Assembly (NCBI GenBank): GCA_001725945.1
Contig: LRMT01000052.1
Span: forward strand, 1 to 64,000
DNA length: 64,000 nt
From: Cupriavidus sp. UYMMa02A
GTDB lineage: Bacteria > Pseudomonadota > Gammaproteobacteria > Burkholderiales > Burkholderiaceae
Direction: 5' to 3'
In this document: in pieces, positions 49,883-59,424 of the stretch
Numbering within the stretch: the first letter of the stretch is position 1
How the letters are laid out: each line of letters starts with the position of its first letter
The notes under the pieces: model-generated
Seen by the model: the letters and a program-made list of their open reading frames with translations, nothing else
Databases searched by the model: none
Told to the model about the DNA's origin: nothing
Made by a program: the position numbers and the translations under genes

Positions 49883-50694
49883 GCGCCCCACGGTCGCCCG
49901 AAGGCGATGTGCCCGCCGAAGGGCGCGTCACGCTCTCGATGCAGGGGCAGGTCGCCACGCTGACGTTCGACCGCCCGGCCGCGCGCAATGCGATGACGTG
50001 GGCGATGTACGAACAACTCGCCACGCACTGCCGCTCGCTCGGCGCCGAGGGCAATGCCGGCGCGCGCGTGGTGGTGCTGCGGGGCGCGGGTGGCGAGGCC
50101 TTTGTCGCAGGTACGGACATCGCGCAGTTCCAGCAGTTCTCGAGCGGCGATGACGGCATTGCCTACGAGGCGCGGATAGACGAAGGCATCCGGCTGATGG
50201 AGCAGTTGCCGATGCCGACGGTGGCGGTGATCGAGGGCTGGGCGGTTGGTGGCGGGCTCGCCATCGCCACAGCTTGCGATTTCCGGGTGGCCACGCCCAA
50301 GGCGCGCTTCGGCGTGCCGATTGCGAAGACGCTGGGCAATACGTTGTCGGCGCAAAATCTTGCCAAGTTGCGCGCAGCGTGGGGACTTCAACCGGTTCGC
50401 AGGATGTTGCTGCTGGCGCAGATACTCGATGCGGAGACTGCGTTGGCCTGTGGCTTTCTGGAAGGCGTGTATCCCGCTGAAACGCTGGAGGCTGAGGTGG
50501 CTGCGCTATGCGACCGGCTTGGCGTGCTTGCGCCCGTTACCCAGAGCGTCGTCAAGGAGGCCTTGCGGCGTCAGACTGTCGAGTCGGTGCCTGACACGGA
50601 TGACCTCGTGCGCCGATGCTACGGCAGCGGTGACTTTCATGAGGGGGTGGATGCGTTCGTGAACCGGCGGCCGCCAGTGTGGAACGGTAGCTGA
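49879..50694 (+). CDS. Enoyl-CoA hydratase/isomerase-family protein
   Basis: This 271-residue crotonase-fold protein starts MSAPRSPEGDVPAEGRVTL. The CoA-binding and oxyanion-hole segments are VATLTFDRPAARNAMTWAMYEQL, GEAFVAGTDIAQFQQF and VAVIEGWAVGGGLAIATACDFRVATPKARFGVPIAKTLG. The usual catalytic Glu in the GxxxxGGG helix region is not clear, so the exact reaction (hydratase, isomerase or hydrolase) is open. It is cotranscribed with the CoA-transferase, fitting a short acyl-CoA degradation route. The frame is intact. Confidence 0.88.
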   Translation: MSAPRSPEGDVPAEGRVTLSMQGQVATLTFDRPAARNAMTWAMYEQLATHCRSLGAEGNAGARVVVLRGAGGEAFVAGTDIAQFQQFSSGDDGIAYEARIDEGIRLMEQLPMPTVAVIEGWAVGGGLAIATACDFRVATPKARFGVPIAKTLGNTLSAQNLAKLRAAWGLQPVRRMLLLAQILDAETALACGFLEGVYPAETLEAEVAALCDRLGVLAPVTQSVVKEALRRQTVESVPDTDDLVRRCYGSGDFHEGVDAFVNRRPPVWNGS

Positions 50695-50749
50695 GTGTCG
50701 GGAGTGCCGACGCAAGCCGCTCGCTCCGACGCCTTGGCCCATTCCCCAA

Positions 50750-50977
50750 TCACTCCTTCACCACCAGCATCTGCACAGCCCGCCGCGCAACCGGCGTGAC
50801 CAGCAGGACAGCCGGAAACGCAACCACCCACGCGGTCAGCCACGCGTTGACCCACATGCGGGAAAAGTCAGGGACGAGGCCGACAGCGCGATACGTCGAG
50901 ATGCCGGCGACGATCAGGGACATAAGTCCCGACAGCACAAGACTGAACAGATGCGGTGCGTATTTGCTGGGGATCAT
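50750..50977 (-). CDS. DUF2798-type small membrane protein
   Basis: This 75-residue protein has two membrane helices (FSLVLSGLMSLIVAGISTY and NAWLTAWVVAFPAVLLVTPVARR), the DUF2798 pattern. Function is unknown. It is the last gene of a leftward unit with the flavodoxin-like and DUF2938 genes, controlled from the MerR-type promoter at 52157-52187. Confidence 0.85.
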   Translation of the reverse strand: MIPSKYAPHLFSLVLSGLMSLIVAGISTYRAVGLVPDFSRMWVNAWLTAWVVAFPAVLLVTPVARRAVQMLVVKE

Positions 50978-51005
50978 GAAAGTGGCTCCCGGTTACTTGT
51001 GTCGG

Positions 51006-51575
51006 TTAGGCGTCTGAGCGGACGCGGTGCAGTGTCTCCGCAAAATTCCTGCCGAACATCAGGGCCGTCTTCACATCGCCCGGCGCGAATCCATCCGTCG
51101 GTGCGGCGTGGTCGGACTGCGCCATCAGGCCAGACCACGATCCCAGCCGGTTCGCGGCTTCGTTGTAGGGAACGCCAGCGTGCTGCTCCGGCAGGATCGG
51201 ATTGCCGACCCAGAGCATGCCGTGCTGCATGCAGAATACGAACATCGACATCAGCGTGGACTGCTTGTCGCCGGCGGGCAGCGACGACACCGTGAAGCCA
51301 GCGGCGAGCTTGCCTTTGAGTTGCTGCGTTTTCCACAGGCGCCCCGTGGCATCCATGAAGGTCTTGAAGGCGCCGGACACACCGCCAAGGTAAGTGGGCG
51401 AACCGAGGATGTAGGCGTCGTACCCGAGCAGTTCGTCCGGGGCTTCGGCAAGGTCCCTGGCCTTCAACAGTCGGACCTCCGTATTGGCAACGCTGGCCGC
51501 GCCCTCCATGACCCGGGTGGCGATGTGTTCGGTGTGGCCATGGGCGCTGTAATAGATGACGGCTAGTTTCTTCAT
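51006..51575 (-). CDS. Flavodoxin-fold NAD(P)H:quinone oxidoreductase (WrbA-like)
   Basis: This 189-residue flavoprotein starts MKKLAVIYYSAHGHTEHIATRVMEG. SAHGHTEHIA is the FMN phosphate loop, and GSPTYLGGVSGAFKTFMDATGRLW is the second FMN contact, as in type IV quinone oxidoreductases that reduce quinones by two electrons. It should protect against redox-cycling quinones. It lies 28 bp before the DUF2798 gene and 47 bp after the DUF2938 gene, so they form one operon. The frame is intact. Confidence 0.9.
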   Translation of the reverse strand: MKKLAVIYYSAHGHTEHIATRVMEGAASVANTEVRLLKARDLAEAPDELLGYDAYILGSPTYLGGVSGAFKTFMDATGRLWKTQQLKGKLAAGFTVSSLPAGDKQSTLMSMFVFCMQHGMLWVGNPILPEQHAGVPYNEAANRLGSWSGLMAQSDHAAPTDGFAPGDVKTALMFGRNFAETLHRVRSDA

Positions 51576-51622
51576 TTGCTCACTCCGGTTTGTTGCGGTG
51601 AAGGTCTCGAGATACGCGGCGT

Positions 51623-52117
51623 TCATCGCGCGACACAAGCCATCAGGACCGCTGTCAGATACAGTCCGAAGCCAAAGACCGTGTGATTGGCAATGCTGCG
51701 CGCACAGTTCCTGAGCGGCGTCGGCGTCCTGGACGCGGCAAAGCCGGAACCCATGGCCGGCTGCATGACGAACAGCGGCGCCGCGACAGTGGCCATGCCT
51801 ACAAGGACCGCCGGCAACACCGTCGGGTTGCTTGCCCACCCGATCCCCTGGATCGCTACGAGCAGCGCCGCGAAGGCGATGCCGATCGCATAGTGCGTGA
51901 GCCAGCCCAACGCGCGTTCGCCGTGAATCGGCTGCGCCTGTCCGATGGAGGCGTGCGCGAACGTGCCGCGAAAGAGGTGCCCGACCCATCGCCCGATGAA
52001 GGCGAAATTGAGCGTGGGGACACCGATTCGCTTGAGGAACATCAACCAGACATCCATGAAAGCGGTGGCGCCAATACCGATGGCGATGATGATGGTGAGT
52101 TCTGGCAGGCGTGTCAT
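51623..52117 (-). CDS. DUF2938-family membrane protein
   Basis: This 164-residue inner-membrane protein has four hydrophobic segments (LTIIIAIGIGATAFMDVWLMFLK, THYAIGIAFAALLVAIQGI, VLPAVLVGMATVAAPLFVMQPAMGSGFAAS, TVFGFGLYLTAVLMACVAR). The GSGFAAS motif and length match DUF2938. Function is unknown; DUF2938 genes often accompany quinone reductases and MerR regulators. It is the first gene after the MerR-type promoter. Confidence 0.87.
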   Translation of the reverse strand: MTRLPELTIIIAIGIGATAFMDVWLMFLKRIGVPTLNFAFIGRWVGHLFRGTFAHASIGQAQPIHGERALGWLTHYAIGIAFAALLVAIQGIGWASNPTVLPAVLVGMATVAAPLFVMQPAMGSGFAASRTPTPLRNCARSIANHTVFGFGLYLTAVLMACVAR

Positions 52118-52156
52118 ACGAGCCCCTTGCGGTTGACTTGCGGTAACGATGTGGCC

Positions 52157-52187
52157 ACTATAGAAGTTGAAGTCAACTTCAAGTCAA
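52157..52187 (-). promoter_or_regulatory. MerR-type promoter/operator for the DUF2938-flavodoxin-DUF2798 operon
   Basis: Read leftward, TTGACT (-35, 52187-52182) and TATAGT (-10, 52162-52157) are separated by 19 bp, the overlong spacer typical of MerR-family targets. Within the spacer lies an 18-bp dyad with perfect 8-nt arms GAAGTTGA / TCAACTTC around AG (52163-52180). The divergent MerR gene starts 11 bp to the right. Regulator binding would realign the two boxes and activate transcription. Confidence 0.82.
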
Positions 52188-52197
52188 GGGCCGTTTC

Positions 52198-52629
52198 ATG
52201 GATATCGCCGAAGTCGCGAAGCGCACGGGCGTGCCTGCTTCGACACTGCGCTACTACGAGAAGAAGGGTCTGATCGTGTCGCTGGGCCCGCAAGGGGCCA
52301 GGCGCAGCTTTGCGGACAATGTGGTCGATCAACTGGCGCTGATCTCGCTCGGGCAAGCGGCAGGGCTGTCGCTGGACGAGATCCGGTCGATGTTCGCTCC
52401 GGATGGCCAGCCGAACATCAACCGGCAGATGCTGATGGAGAAGGCGGACGAAATCGATGCGCTGATCAAGCGGCTCAGGGCGATGAGCCACGGGCTGCGG
52501 CATGCGGCAGCGTGTCCCGCGCCGAGTCATGCCGAATGTCCGACCTTCCGGAAGCTGGTCAAGGCAGCGGCGTCCGGCGCGGTTGAGAGAACTTTGAAGA
52601 GTGCGCCGTTGAAGCGCCGCACCGGATAG
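52198..52629 (+). CDS. MerR-family regulator, possibly thiol/redox responsive
   Basis: This 143-residue MerR-type protein has a HTH MDIAEVAKRTGVPASTLRYYEKKGLI, a wing, and a dimerisation helix (MLMEKADEIDALIKRLRAMSHGLRHAA). The C-terminal AACPAPSHAECPTF holds two Cys 9 apart, suggestive of a redox or electrophile sensor like SoxR relatives but without the CxxCxC iron-sulfur motif. It starts 11 bp from the operator and faces away from the quinone-reductase operon that it should activate. The frame is intact. Confidence 0.88.
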   Translation: MDIAEVAKRTGVPASTLRYYEKKGLIVSLGPQGARRSFADNVVDQLALISLGQAAGLSLDEIRSMFAPDGQPNINRQMLMEKADEIDALIKRLRAMSHGLRHAAACPAPSHAECPTFRKLVKAAASGAVERTLKSAPLKRRTG

Positions 52630-52709
52630 GGAGCTGGCCGCATGGCGCGGCAACCTGAGTCACCGCGCGGCCAATAGGGAGGTCGATCCCCTCTGCTGTG
52701 CCCGTTCCT

Positions 52710-53633
52710 TTACTGCTTGAGCAATTGTCCCTTCAGATACCCGCCCGTGCCAGTGCTCACCGCCATGGCGAGCGAGCGGCTGTACAGCGTACTGGCGGTG
52801 ACAAGGAGGCTGCCATCGGAAGGAACGAAGCGAATGGCAGCGTAGCCCTGATGCGGGACGCCAAGGGATAGATCGCAGCCGGAGCTTGCCGGCTCGGTCG
52901 GCAAGGATGCCGCGAGGGTGACGCGATAGAGATTCTTCGCAGACCCGGGCTCAGCCAGCACGGCGCTTCCTGCCAATGCGCAAATTTTCGAGCCACTCGT
53001 GTAGGTGCCGCTGAGGTTGCCCTGGTCGTCGACCGACAGTTCGAAGCCGCCCTGTTTCCATGTTCCCTGAATGCTGGCCTGATCCACAGCTAGCGCATTT
53101 GCCGGATCGTATGTGGCGTGGATGGTCGTCGGACTTTCTTGTCCCGGGATCCGATAGGAACCGTCAAGCTTGCTGTTCGGCGCGATGGTGCCCGAGCCGG
53201 TGACAGGCTTGACGAACATGAATTCGGAGATGGTATCCGGCGTGAAGTTCCAGGTCGCCCCCACAAACTGAAAGCCACCGTTGACCATGCCGACCGGTTC
53301 GGCGCGGATAAAGCGTCCTGCGCTGTCGATGAACGTTGCACCCATGGCCTCCGACCAGATCCCTTCGCTGCCGTTGCCGGCCTGTGCCGTGGAGCCCGGT
53401 TGAGGGGAGGTGAGGCTCGGCAATGGCTCTCCCGTTGGAGCGGGTTTGGGAGCGGGAGACGGTGTCGGGGATGGGGACGGTGCCGGGGATGGGGAAGGTG
53501 CCGGGGATGGCGTCTCGCCCTGTGCGGGCGCGGTGCCCGCACCATTGCCGTTGTCGTCGCCGCCTCCGCAGGCGTTCAGTAATGTGCATGCCGCCAGTGC
53601 GACGACTGCAATCTTTGATGGGATGGCTCGCAT
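52710..53633 (-). CDS. Putative lipoprotein with Pro/Ser repeat linker
   Basis: This 307-residue exported lipoprotein has the lipobox LLNACGGG (Cys at about residue 22). A low-complexity hinge follows, with alternating PSPAPSPSPAPSPSPTPSPAPKPAP, and then a beta-rich domain (GIWSEAMGATFIDSAGRFIRAEPVGMVNGGFQF; GTWKQGGFELSVDDQGNLSGTYTSGSKIC). I know no function for it. Similar multi-copy lipoproteins occur in Cupriavidus. The hinge suggests a globular head held away from the membrane. The frame is intact. Confidence 0.8.
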   Translation of the reverse strand: MRAIPSKIAVVALAACTLLNACGGGDDNGNGAGTAPAQGETPSPAPSPSPAPSPSPTPSPAPKPAPTGEPLPSLTSPQPGSTAQAGNGSEGIWSEAMGATFIDSAGRFIRAEPVGMVNGGFQFVGATWNFTPDTISEFMFVKPVTGSGTIAPNSKLDGSYRIPGQESPTTIHATYDPANALAVDQASIQGTWKQGGFELSVDDQGNLSGTYTSGSKICALAGSAVLAEPGSAKNLYRVTLAASLPTEPASSGCDLSLGVPHQGYAAIRFVPSDGSLLVTASTLYSRSLAMAVSTGTGGYLKGQLLKQ

Positions 53634-54003
53634 TGAAATCTCCTCGATCGGTGGACTTGAAAAGTCGAGCGATCGTAGGGAGAGCGCGGCTACGGAACTT
53701 GGAGACAGGTCAAAGAATCAGGACAATAGGAAGATTCCGATGCCGACAGGCATGAAAGCATCGCTTGCGCGCAACACGTAAGCGGTCGCACGGCGAGGAC
53801 ATACCGTGCTGCAGGAGTTGCGGTAAGCCGGGAGCGACGGTCATCGCAACGGGCAAGCCCCGCCCCGCTATGTCCAGCCACGAGCAAACAGCCAGCCTTT
53901 TCGCCTAATCTTTACCTCAGGCGCGGCACCACGGTTTCAGCCATCAGGAACCGCCTGCATGTCGGGACGAATAACGCCGTGCCTTTCCGCTCGGGAGGAA
54001 GCC
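53634..54003. other. Intergenic region between lipoprotein and DUF4239 genes
   Basis: No gene or clear RNA is seen in this 370-bp divergent gap, which must hold both promoters. GGGAGGAAGCC just before 54004 is the ribosome binding site of the next gene. Confidence 0.45.
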
Positions 54004-54796
54004 ATGGGATCAATGTTCTACGGGTTCGGCGGGCTCGGGGGCATTGTCTTGTCCGTCGGATTGTTCGCCACGATCGTGGTTGCCATGGAGTTTGGGCGGC
54101 AGGTCTGGAAGTGGCAGGTCGATGCTGGGCGGGAACCGGAAACCACGGGGGTAGGAGTGGTGGCGAGCGCCATCTTCGCGCTGCTCGGACTACTGATCGC
54201 ATTTACCTTTCGGGGGCGGCTGCGCGCTTCGAGGCGCGGCGCACCATGATCGTCCAGGAGGCCAACGATATTGGCACCGCTACCTGCGTCTGGACCTGCT
54301 GGCTACGCCGGTGCGCGACGAGTTGCGCGAGACCTTCCGGCAGTATCTGGATGCTCGGCTCGAGGCCTATCGCTCGGTTCCCGACTGGGAGCGCGTGACA
54401 CAAGCGCTGGCACGTGCCGACCGGCTGCGCGAACGCCTCTGGGCGACTTCCGTTGCGCAATCCCAGCAGGCGCCTACAACGGCGGCGACAATGCTGTTGC
54501 TGCCGGCGCTCAATGCCGCGTTTGATACGGCGTCCACGCGGCTGGCCTCGACCAAGGAGCACCCGCCGGGCGTCATCTACGGCTTGCTGCTTGCGCTGAC
54601 CTGGATCGGGGCGCTTTTCGCCGGCTACGGCATGGCCCAGCGCGGGCCGCGCAACGGGCTGCACGAAATATTCTTTGCGGTGACGCTGGCCGTGACGCTC
54701 TACGTCATTATCGACCTGGAATATCCGCGTCTGGGGCTGATCCGTGTTGACGAATTCGACGAGGTGCTTCATGACGTGCGCGACAGCATGAAATGA
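54004..54796 (+). CDS. DUF4239 (bestrophin-like) membrane protein, frame breaks near 54210 and 54285
   Basis: The protein starts MGSMFYGFGGLGGIVLSVGLFATIVVAMEFGRQVWKW and has a second helix GVVASAIFALLGLLIAFTF. After a break near 54210 it continues RFEARRTMIVQEANDIGTA, then ATPVRDELRETFRQYLDARLEAY. The C-terminal helices are VIYGLLLALTWIGALFAGYGMAQ and IFFAVTLAVTLYVIIDLEYPRLGLI. This matches the DUF4239 bestrophin-like group, proposed anion channels of unknown role. Each break is one or two bases. Length is about 264 residues. Confidence 0.78.
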
Positions 54797-55033
54797 GCGG
54801 TCCGCCGGCTGGAGAGGGCGCTGGAGAAGTGCCGCTGCCAGTACTTGCAATTTCTCATCACCTGCCGCCCCGCCGCGTGCATTTTTTCACGCCCGCATGC
54901 GGCCGTATCGACGCAGGGTCTGTGCAACCCTTGTCCCTCGGTCCATCCCGCAACTGGCATGTTTTTCGCGTCACAAAGCCATCCCACCCCGGATTGCGCA
55001 TCCCCTTGCGCGCCGTCCGTACAGGAGACCTTG

Positions 55034-55583
55034 ATGACGACGACCACCCCATTCCTCACAGATGTAAAAAACGCTGCGCGAGCGTGCGCGCAAGCATATC
55101 GACGATGGCGCGGTGACGGCCGGCTATAGCGCGGATCGTGACACGGTGCTGAAGGTATTGAATGACGCGCTCGCCACCGAGATCGTGTGCACGCTGCGCT
55201 ATCGGCGCCACTACTTCATGGCGCAGGGCCCGAACTCGAAGAGTGTGGCCGACGAGTTCCTGGCTCACTCGAATGAAGAGCAGGGCCATGCCGACAAGAT
55301 TGCCGAGCGCATCGTGCAGCTCGGTGGCGAGCCCGATTTTGCGCCGGACGGCCTGACCAGCCGCTCGCACGCCGAGTATGTCGAAGGCAAGACGCTGACC
55401 GATATGATCCGCGAAGACCTTGTCGCCGAGCGAATTGCGATCGACAGCTATCGCGAGATCATCAAGTTCCTCGGCGATCGCGATCCCACGTCGCGACGCA
55501 TGATGGAAGAGATCCTTGCAGTGGAGGAAGAGCACGCCGACGATATGGCCGACCTGCTGGCCCGCCAGGGAGCGGAGCGCTGA
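55034..55583 (+). CDS. Ferritin-like/bacterioferritin-type protein, frame broken near 55070
   Basis: This four-helix-bundle diiron protein contains LNDALATEIVCTLRYRRHYFMAQG (Glu and Tyr ligands), FLAHSNEEQGHADKIAERI (ExxH), LVAERIAIDSYREIIKFLG and ILAVEEEHADDMADLLAR (ExxH). The first residues are MTTTTPFLTDVK. One base is missing near 55070 (AAAAAACGCTGCG), after which the expected LRERARKHIDDGAV follows. It has a good AGGAGA site. It likely stores or oxidises iron, or protects DNA under stress. Length is about 183 residues. Confidence 0.88.
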
Positions 55584-55665
55584 TTATTGCCCGGTAGCGC
55601 GCCGGCTTAGCTCACGCGCGGAGGCGCTGGCGACAGCGTCTCCGCGGGTTTCTGCTCCACGACTT

Positions 55666-56742
55666 CTACCGTGCGCCGGGCTCGTCGACCCACAACCAGA
55701 ACAGGCGGTAGCCCACGGCCAGCATCACCGGGCCAATGAACAACCCGATGATGCCGCCACTGATCATGCCGCCAAGCGCGCCGATCAGCACCACGGGCAT
55801 CGGCACGTCCACGCCGCGCCCCAGCAGCAGGGGTTTGAGCACGTTATCGGCAAGACCTGCCACGAACACGTAGACCGAGAACAGGATGGTCGCGACGCTG
55901 GTGCCTTCCGTGGCGAAGACATAGACGATTACCGGTACTGTCACGAGGGTCGCCGGCAACTGCATGATGCCGAGCAGCAGCACCGCCAGCGCCAGCAGTC
56001 CCGCGCCGGGGACGTCCTTGATGATGAAGGCCACGCCGATCAGCATCATCTGGATGAAGGCGATGCCCACCACGCCCTGCGCAACGGCGCGGATGGTTGC
56101 GGTGCACAGCTCGACGATGCGCCCGCCGCGCTCGGGTCCGACGATGCGCGAGGCGATCCGCAGCGCGCTGCGCGCGCCCGGTTCACCGTGGGCCATGATG
56201 ATGCCCGCGATGATCAGTGCGAACACGAACACCAGCAGGCCCGTGCCGAGGCCGGCCAGCTTGGCCAGCAGGGCGACACTGAAGCCTTTCAGCTGCGGTG
56301 CGACTTTCATCAGCAGGCCGCTCAGGTCCGTGGCCGCCTGTTGCCAGAACGCGTAGAACTGCTGGCCCACCAGCGGCCAGCCAGATACGCTGTCCGGCGG
56401 CTGTGGGATACGAAAGGTGCCGTCCTTGACCACGTCGATGGCGCGCTCCACCGATTCGAATACGGCAACGCCAAGCAGGTATGCCGGCACCAGAATGATG
56501 GCGATCGAGACCACGATGATCAGCGTGGCGACGTGGCCTTCGCTGAGCCCCAGACGCCCACGCATGCGGACCTGCAACGGATAGATCGTCACGGCCAGGA
56601 TCAGCGCCCACATCACGAGATCAAAGAACGGGTGGAAGATCTCGAAGCAGAAGAGGACCAGCGTGGCGACCAGGCCCGCGCGGATCAGGACGTCAAGCAG
56701 CCCGCGGGACAGCGCCCGCTCGGAAATGGACGTTTGCAGCAT
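55666..56742 (-). CDS. AI-2E family (PerM/TqsA-like) transporter
   Basis: This 358-residue inner-membrane protein of the AI-2 exporter superfamily has eight or so hydrophobic segments in two groups around a periplasmic loop (ESVERAIDVVKDGTFRIPQPPDS). Conserved late motifs are GIAFIQMMLIGVAFII, LLLGIMQLPATLVTVPVIVYVF and NVLKPLLLGRGVDVPMPVVLIGALGG, the family signature. Substrates vary, including AI-2 and Na+/H+ antiport in some members. The frame is intact. ATG 56742 has a GGAGAC site. Confidence 0.9.
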   Translation of the reverse strand: MLQTSISERALSRGLLDVLIRAGLVATLVLFCFEIFHPFFDLVMWALILAVTIYPLQVRMRGRLGLSEGHVATLIIVVSIAIILVPAYLLGVAVFESVERAIDVVKDGTFRIPQPPDSVSGWPLVGQQFYAFWQQAATDLSGLLMKVAPQLKGFSVALLAKLAGLGTGLLVFVFALIIAGIIMAHGEPGARSALRIASRIVGPERGGRIVELCTATIRAVAQGVVGIAFIQMMLIGVAFIIKDVPGAGLLALAVLLLGIMQLPATLVTVPVIVYVFATEGTSVATILFSVYVFVAGLADNVLKPLLLGRGVDVPMPVVLIGALGGMISGGIIGLFIGPVMLAVGYRLFWLWVDEPGAR

Positions 56743-56888
56743 CTGGTCTCCTTGCAGGCGCGGCCAGCCGCCACGCGACGGCGGGGTGCACGGCGCGGAA
56801 TGTCGCATTCAGGCCGCATTCAGGCCGCATTCAGTCTAGGTCAGCCCGAGTGCCGGAACAAGCTCAGCGCGGGCGGATGGCGAGTTGC

Positions 56889-57164
56889 CTAGGTGGCTGT
56901 CTCGGGATGCGGCAGCAGCAGTGCCAGCGCCGGATTGAGCGCGAGCCACGGCTGCCATGCGGCGCGCACCATGTCCGCCCACCACTGGAAAACCTCATCG
57001 AACGGCAGCGGCGGAGATTGGGCAAGCCAATGCTCCATGGCCGCGAACCCAGGCGTTGCCCGGATCAGCACCGAGATCAATTCGGCATTCTGTTCGGGCA
57101 TATGGCGCCGCATGAGTTCGATATCCATCGTGGGGAGGTGTGCGGTAATGCTGGCTTCTGGCAT
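56889..57164 (-). CDS. Small hypothetical protein
   Basis: This 91-residue, leucine- and tryptophan-rich protein starts MPEASITAHLPTMDIELMRRHMPEQNAELISVLIRATPG and ends ALALLLPHPETAT. No family is recognised. The AGGAG site ahead of ATG 57164 and normal GC-rich codon use support a real gene. The internal part WLAQSPPLPFDEVFQWWADMVRAAWQPW suggests an amphipathic helix. Confidence 0.6.
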   Translation of the reverse strand: MPEASITAHLPTMDIELMRRHMPEQNAELISVLIRATPGFAAMEHWLAQSPPLPFDEVFQWWADMVRAAWQPWLALNPALALLLPHPETAT

Positions 57165-57354
57165 GGTCGTCGACTCCTGATGCAAATCCGGATGAAGGAA
57201 AGGCGCTCCACCTATTCTTGGCCATGAATGTGTCAGCAGCAATAGGCAAGTATCGGGCAGGGCCGGAACCGTGTGGTAGCGCACGCGTGATTTGACGCGG
57301 CTGGCGAACAGGCGCACGCTCTCAGCATCGTTCCACCTTCCAGCGGAGCCCGCC

Positions 57355-57710
57355 ATGCCCACCGACGACTTCAAACCGTTCAAGGCAACCCTGGCGATGC
57401 TGCTGCGCGATATGCCCGCCGGTACCACCGCCGATTTCGCCGATGTCGCTGTCGCCTATTGGGACGGCACGCGCGTGTCGGGCTTTATCTGCGCGACGGC
57501 GGCCGGATCGACGAAGAATTCGAGTTCGACGAGAACGCGTGGGAGAACTGGCGCGACGAACTCGGAGCATGGCTGGCCGCGCCGCGTTTCAGCGAGCGCG
57601 ACGACCTCAAGGCCCGTCTGGCCCGCTTGGCCCGCCTGTCCGATGGCAACGGGGCAGATAGCGGGCGGCTCGCGACGGTTACCTGGCTTCCGCTTGCGGC
57701 GCAGCGTTGA
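57355..57710 (+). CDS. Hypothetical protein, frame broken near 57478
   Basis: The first part is MPTDDFKPFKATLAMLLRDMPAGTTADFADVAVAYWDGTRVSG. After a break near 57478 the chain reads LYLRDGGRIDEEFEFDENAWENWRDELGAWLAAPRFSERDD and ends LAAQR. The acidic, aromatic-rich central part looks soluble. The family is unknown. The end overlaps the converging NTF2-like gene by 32 bp. Length is about 118 residues. Confidence 0.55.
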
Positions 57711-58074
57711 AGGTCTTGTTGGCGATCCCCCACACACCATCGATTTCCAGCAGCGTGAAGTAGTCAGTGAACGTCACGCCCGGATACTGCAGCACCACCT
57801 TGGCCGTGCCGGCGTTGCCGGTGACATCGAACTGCGTAATGAAGCGCTTGCGCTGCGCCTCGTCGGCCGCGGGCTCGCCCTGGAAGCGCGCGGAAAACTC
57901 ATCAACGGTCAGGCTGTACAGCACGCGGTCGCGGAACGAGATGATCCGGGCATCCGGGTGGAACGCCTTGCGGATGTACTCGGCCTTTCCGGTCGCATGG
58001 CCTTTCAGGTAGTTCTCGATGGGCTCCAGTGCGGCAAGGTGCTGCGGCGTCAGGCTGGCTTCGCGGGATGTCAT
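57679..58074 (-). CDS. NTF2-like (SnoaL-type) protein
   Basis: This 131-residue cone-fold protein reads LEPIENYLKGHATGKAEYIRKAFHPDARIISFRDRVLYSLTVDEF...VTFTDYFTLLEIDGVWGIANKTFNA, matching nuclear transport factor 2-like proteins sometimes called putative lumazine-binding. Members are small enzymes or ligand-binding proteins. No active-site assignment is possible. It may be cotranscribed with the CoA-transferase upstream (108-bp gap). The frame is intact. Confidence 0.8.
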   Translation of the reverse strand: MTSREASLTPQHLAALEPIENYLKGHATGKAEYIRKAFHPDARIISFRDRVLYSLTVDEFSARFQGEPAADEAQRKRFITQFDVTGNAGTAKVVLQYPGVTFTDYFTLLEIDGVWGIANKTFNAAPQAEAR

Positions 58075-58181
58075 GGTCTCCTCCTGTCCAAAGTGCGCCG
58101 GGCCGGAAGCCGGGCATGGTTGAAAGGAGAGCATTGTATTCCAGAATTGTATGCAAAATAGTGGTGAATTTCGCGCCTCTT

Positions 58182-59424
58182 TCAGATCACGCCTGCTTCC
58201 CGCAGCGCTTGCTGTTCCTCGGGGCCGAGCCCCAGGTCGCCATAGATCTGCGCGTTGTGCTCGCCGACTGCGGGGCCAGTGCAAGGTGCCGGCGGAGCAT
58301 GTCCGGAAAACCGCGGCACGATGCACGGCGCGGGCAATGAGCCGAACTCCGGGTCCGGCAGCCGCGTGACCGTCTGCCTGGCGCGCAGGTGCGGATCTGC
58401 CAGGATATCTTCGATGCCGAAGACCTTGCTGAACGGCACGCCATGCCGCTCCAGCGCCGCGCCGGCCTCCGCATAGTCGCGCTGCGCGAACCACGCTGCC
58501 ACGATGGCGTCGAGCCGGTCGATGTTCCGCACGCGTTCGACATTGCCGGCGTACTCGCGCGCGCGGCCAGGCCCGGCTCTCCCATGGCTTGCGCCAGCCG
58601 CGCGAAGGTGGCGTCGGACGAGGCCACTACCGTCACCCAGACGTCATCCGCGGTGCGGTACATATTCGATGGCGCCGCATAGGTCGTGCGGTTGCCCGCG
58701 CGCTGCCTGGCATGCCCCAGTTGCTCGTACTCGACCGCCAGCGGATCCAGCAGGCGGAACATGGCCTCGGTGGCGGCGAGGTCGATTTCACGCACGGGAG
58801 CGTCGCGGCCGCTGCGCTGCTCGGCGATGGCCGTGGCGATGGAGAACGCGCCGAACAGGCCCGCAATCACGTCGCCGACCGGATAGTTCATGTGGAGCGG
58901 TCCGCTGTCCGCGGTGCCGGCCAGGTTGGTGAACCCGCTCATGGCTTCGAAAATGCGCGCAAAGCCCGGCCGCGTGGCGGCGGGCCCGGTCTGCCCGAAG
59001 CCCGTGAGCCGCAGCACGATGAGCCGCGGATTGGCCGCGCGTAATGTGCCGATGTCCAGACCCCAGCGGTCCAGCGTGCCGGTGCGGAAGTTCTCGACCA
59101 GCACGTCGAACTGCGGCAGCAGGCGCAGCAGGAGCTCGCGGCCCTGCGCCGTTCGCACATCGAGCGAGATGCCGCGCTTGCCGCGGTTGGTGACCTTCCA
59201 GTAGAGCGGGCTGCCGTCCTTGACGGGCGCCAGCGTGCGCAGCGGATCGCTGCCGTCGGGCAGTTCCAGTTTCACGACATCGGCGCCATGTCCGCGCACA
59301 GCGTGGCGGCGAACGGGCCGGCGACCACCGTCGCCATGTCGAGGATGCGCACGCCGGCGAGCGGTCCTTGAGCGGAATCGGAACGGGTTTCCGGTGCTGA
59401 CGATGTTGACGGGACTGCCTTCAT
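58182..59424 (-). CDS. CaiB/BaiF-family CoA-transferase 2, two frame breaks
   Basis: This second type III CoA-transferase starts MKAVPSTSSAPETRSDSAQGPLAGVRILDMATVVAGPFAATLCADMG. After one missing base near 59288 it continues ADVVKLELPDGSDPLRTLAPVKDGSPLYW and RGISLDVRTAQGRELLLRLLPQFDVLVENFRTGTLDRWGLD. A second break near 58555 separates GEPGLA from NVERVRNIDRLDAIVAAWF; the end is EEQQALREAGVI. Length is about 414 residues. It is divergent from an IclR gene and probably belongs to the same catabolic unit as Bug protein 5 and the acyl-CoA dehydrogenase. Confidence 0.89.
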
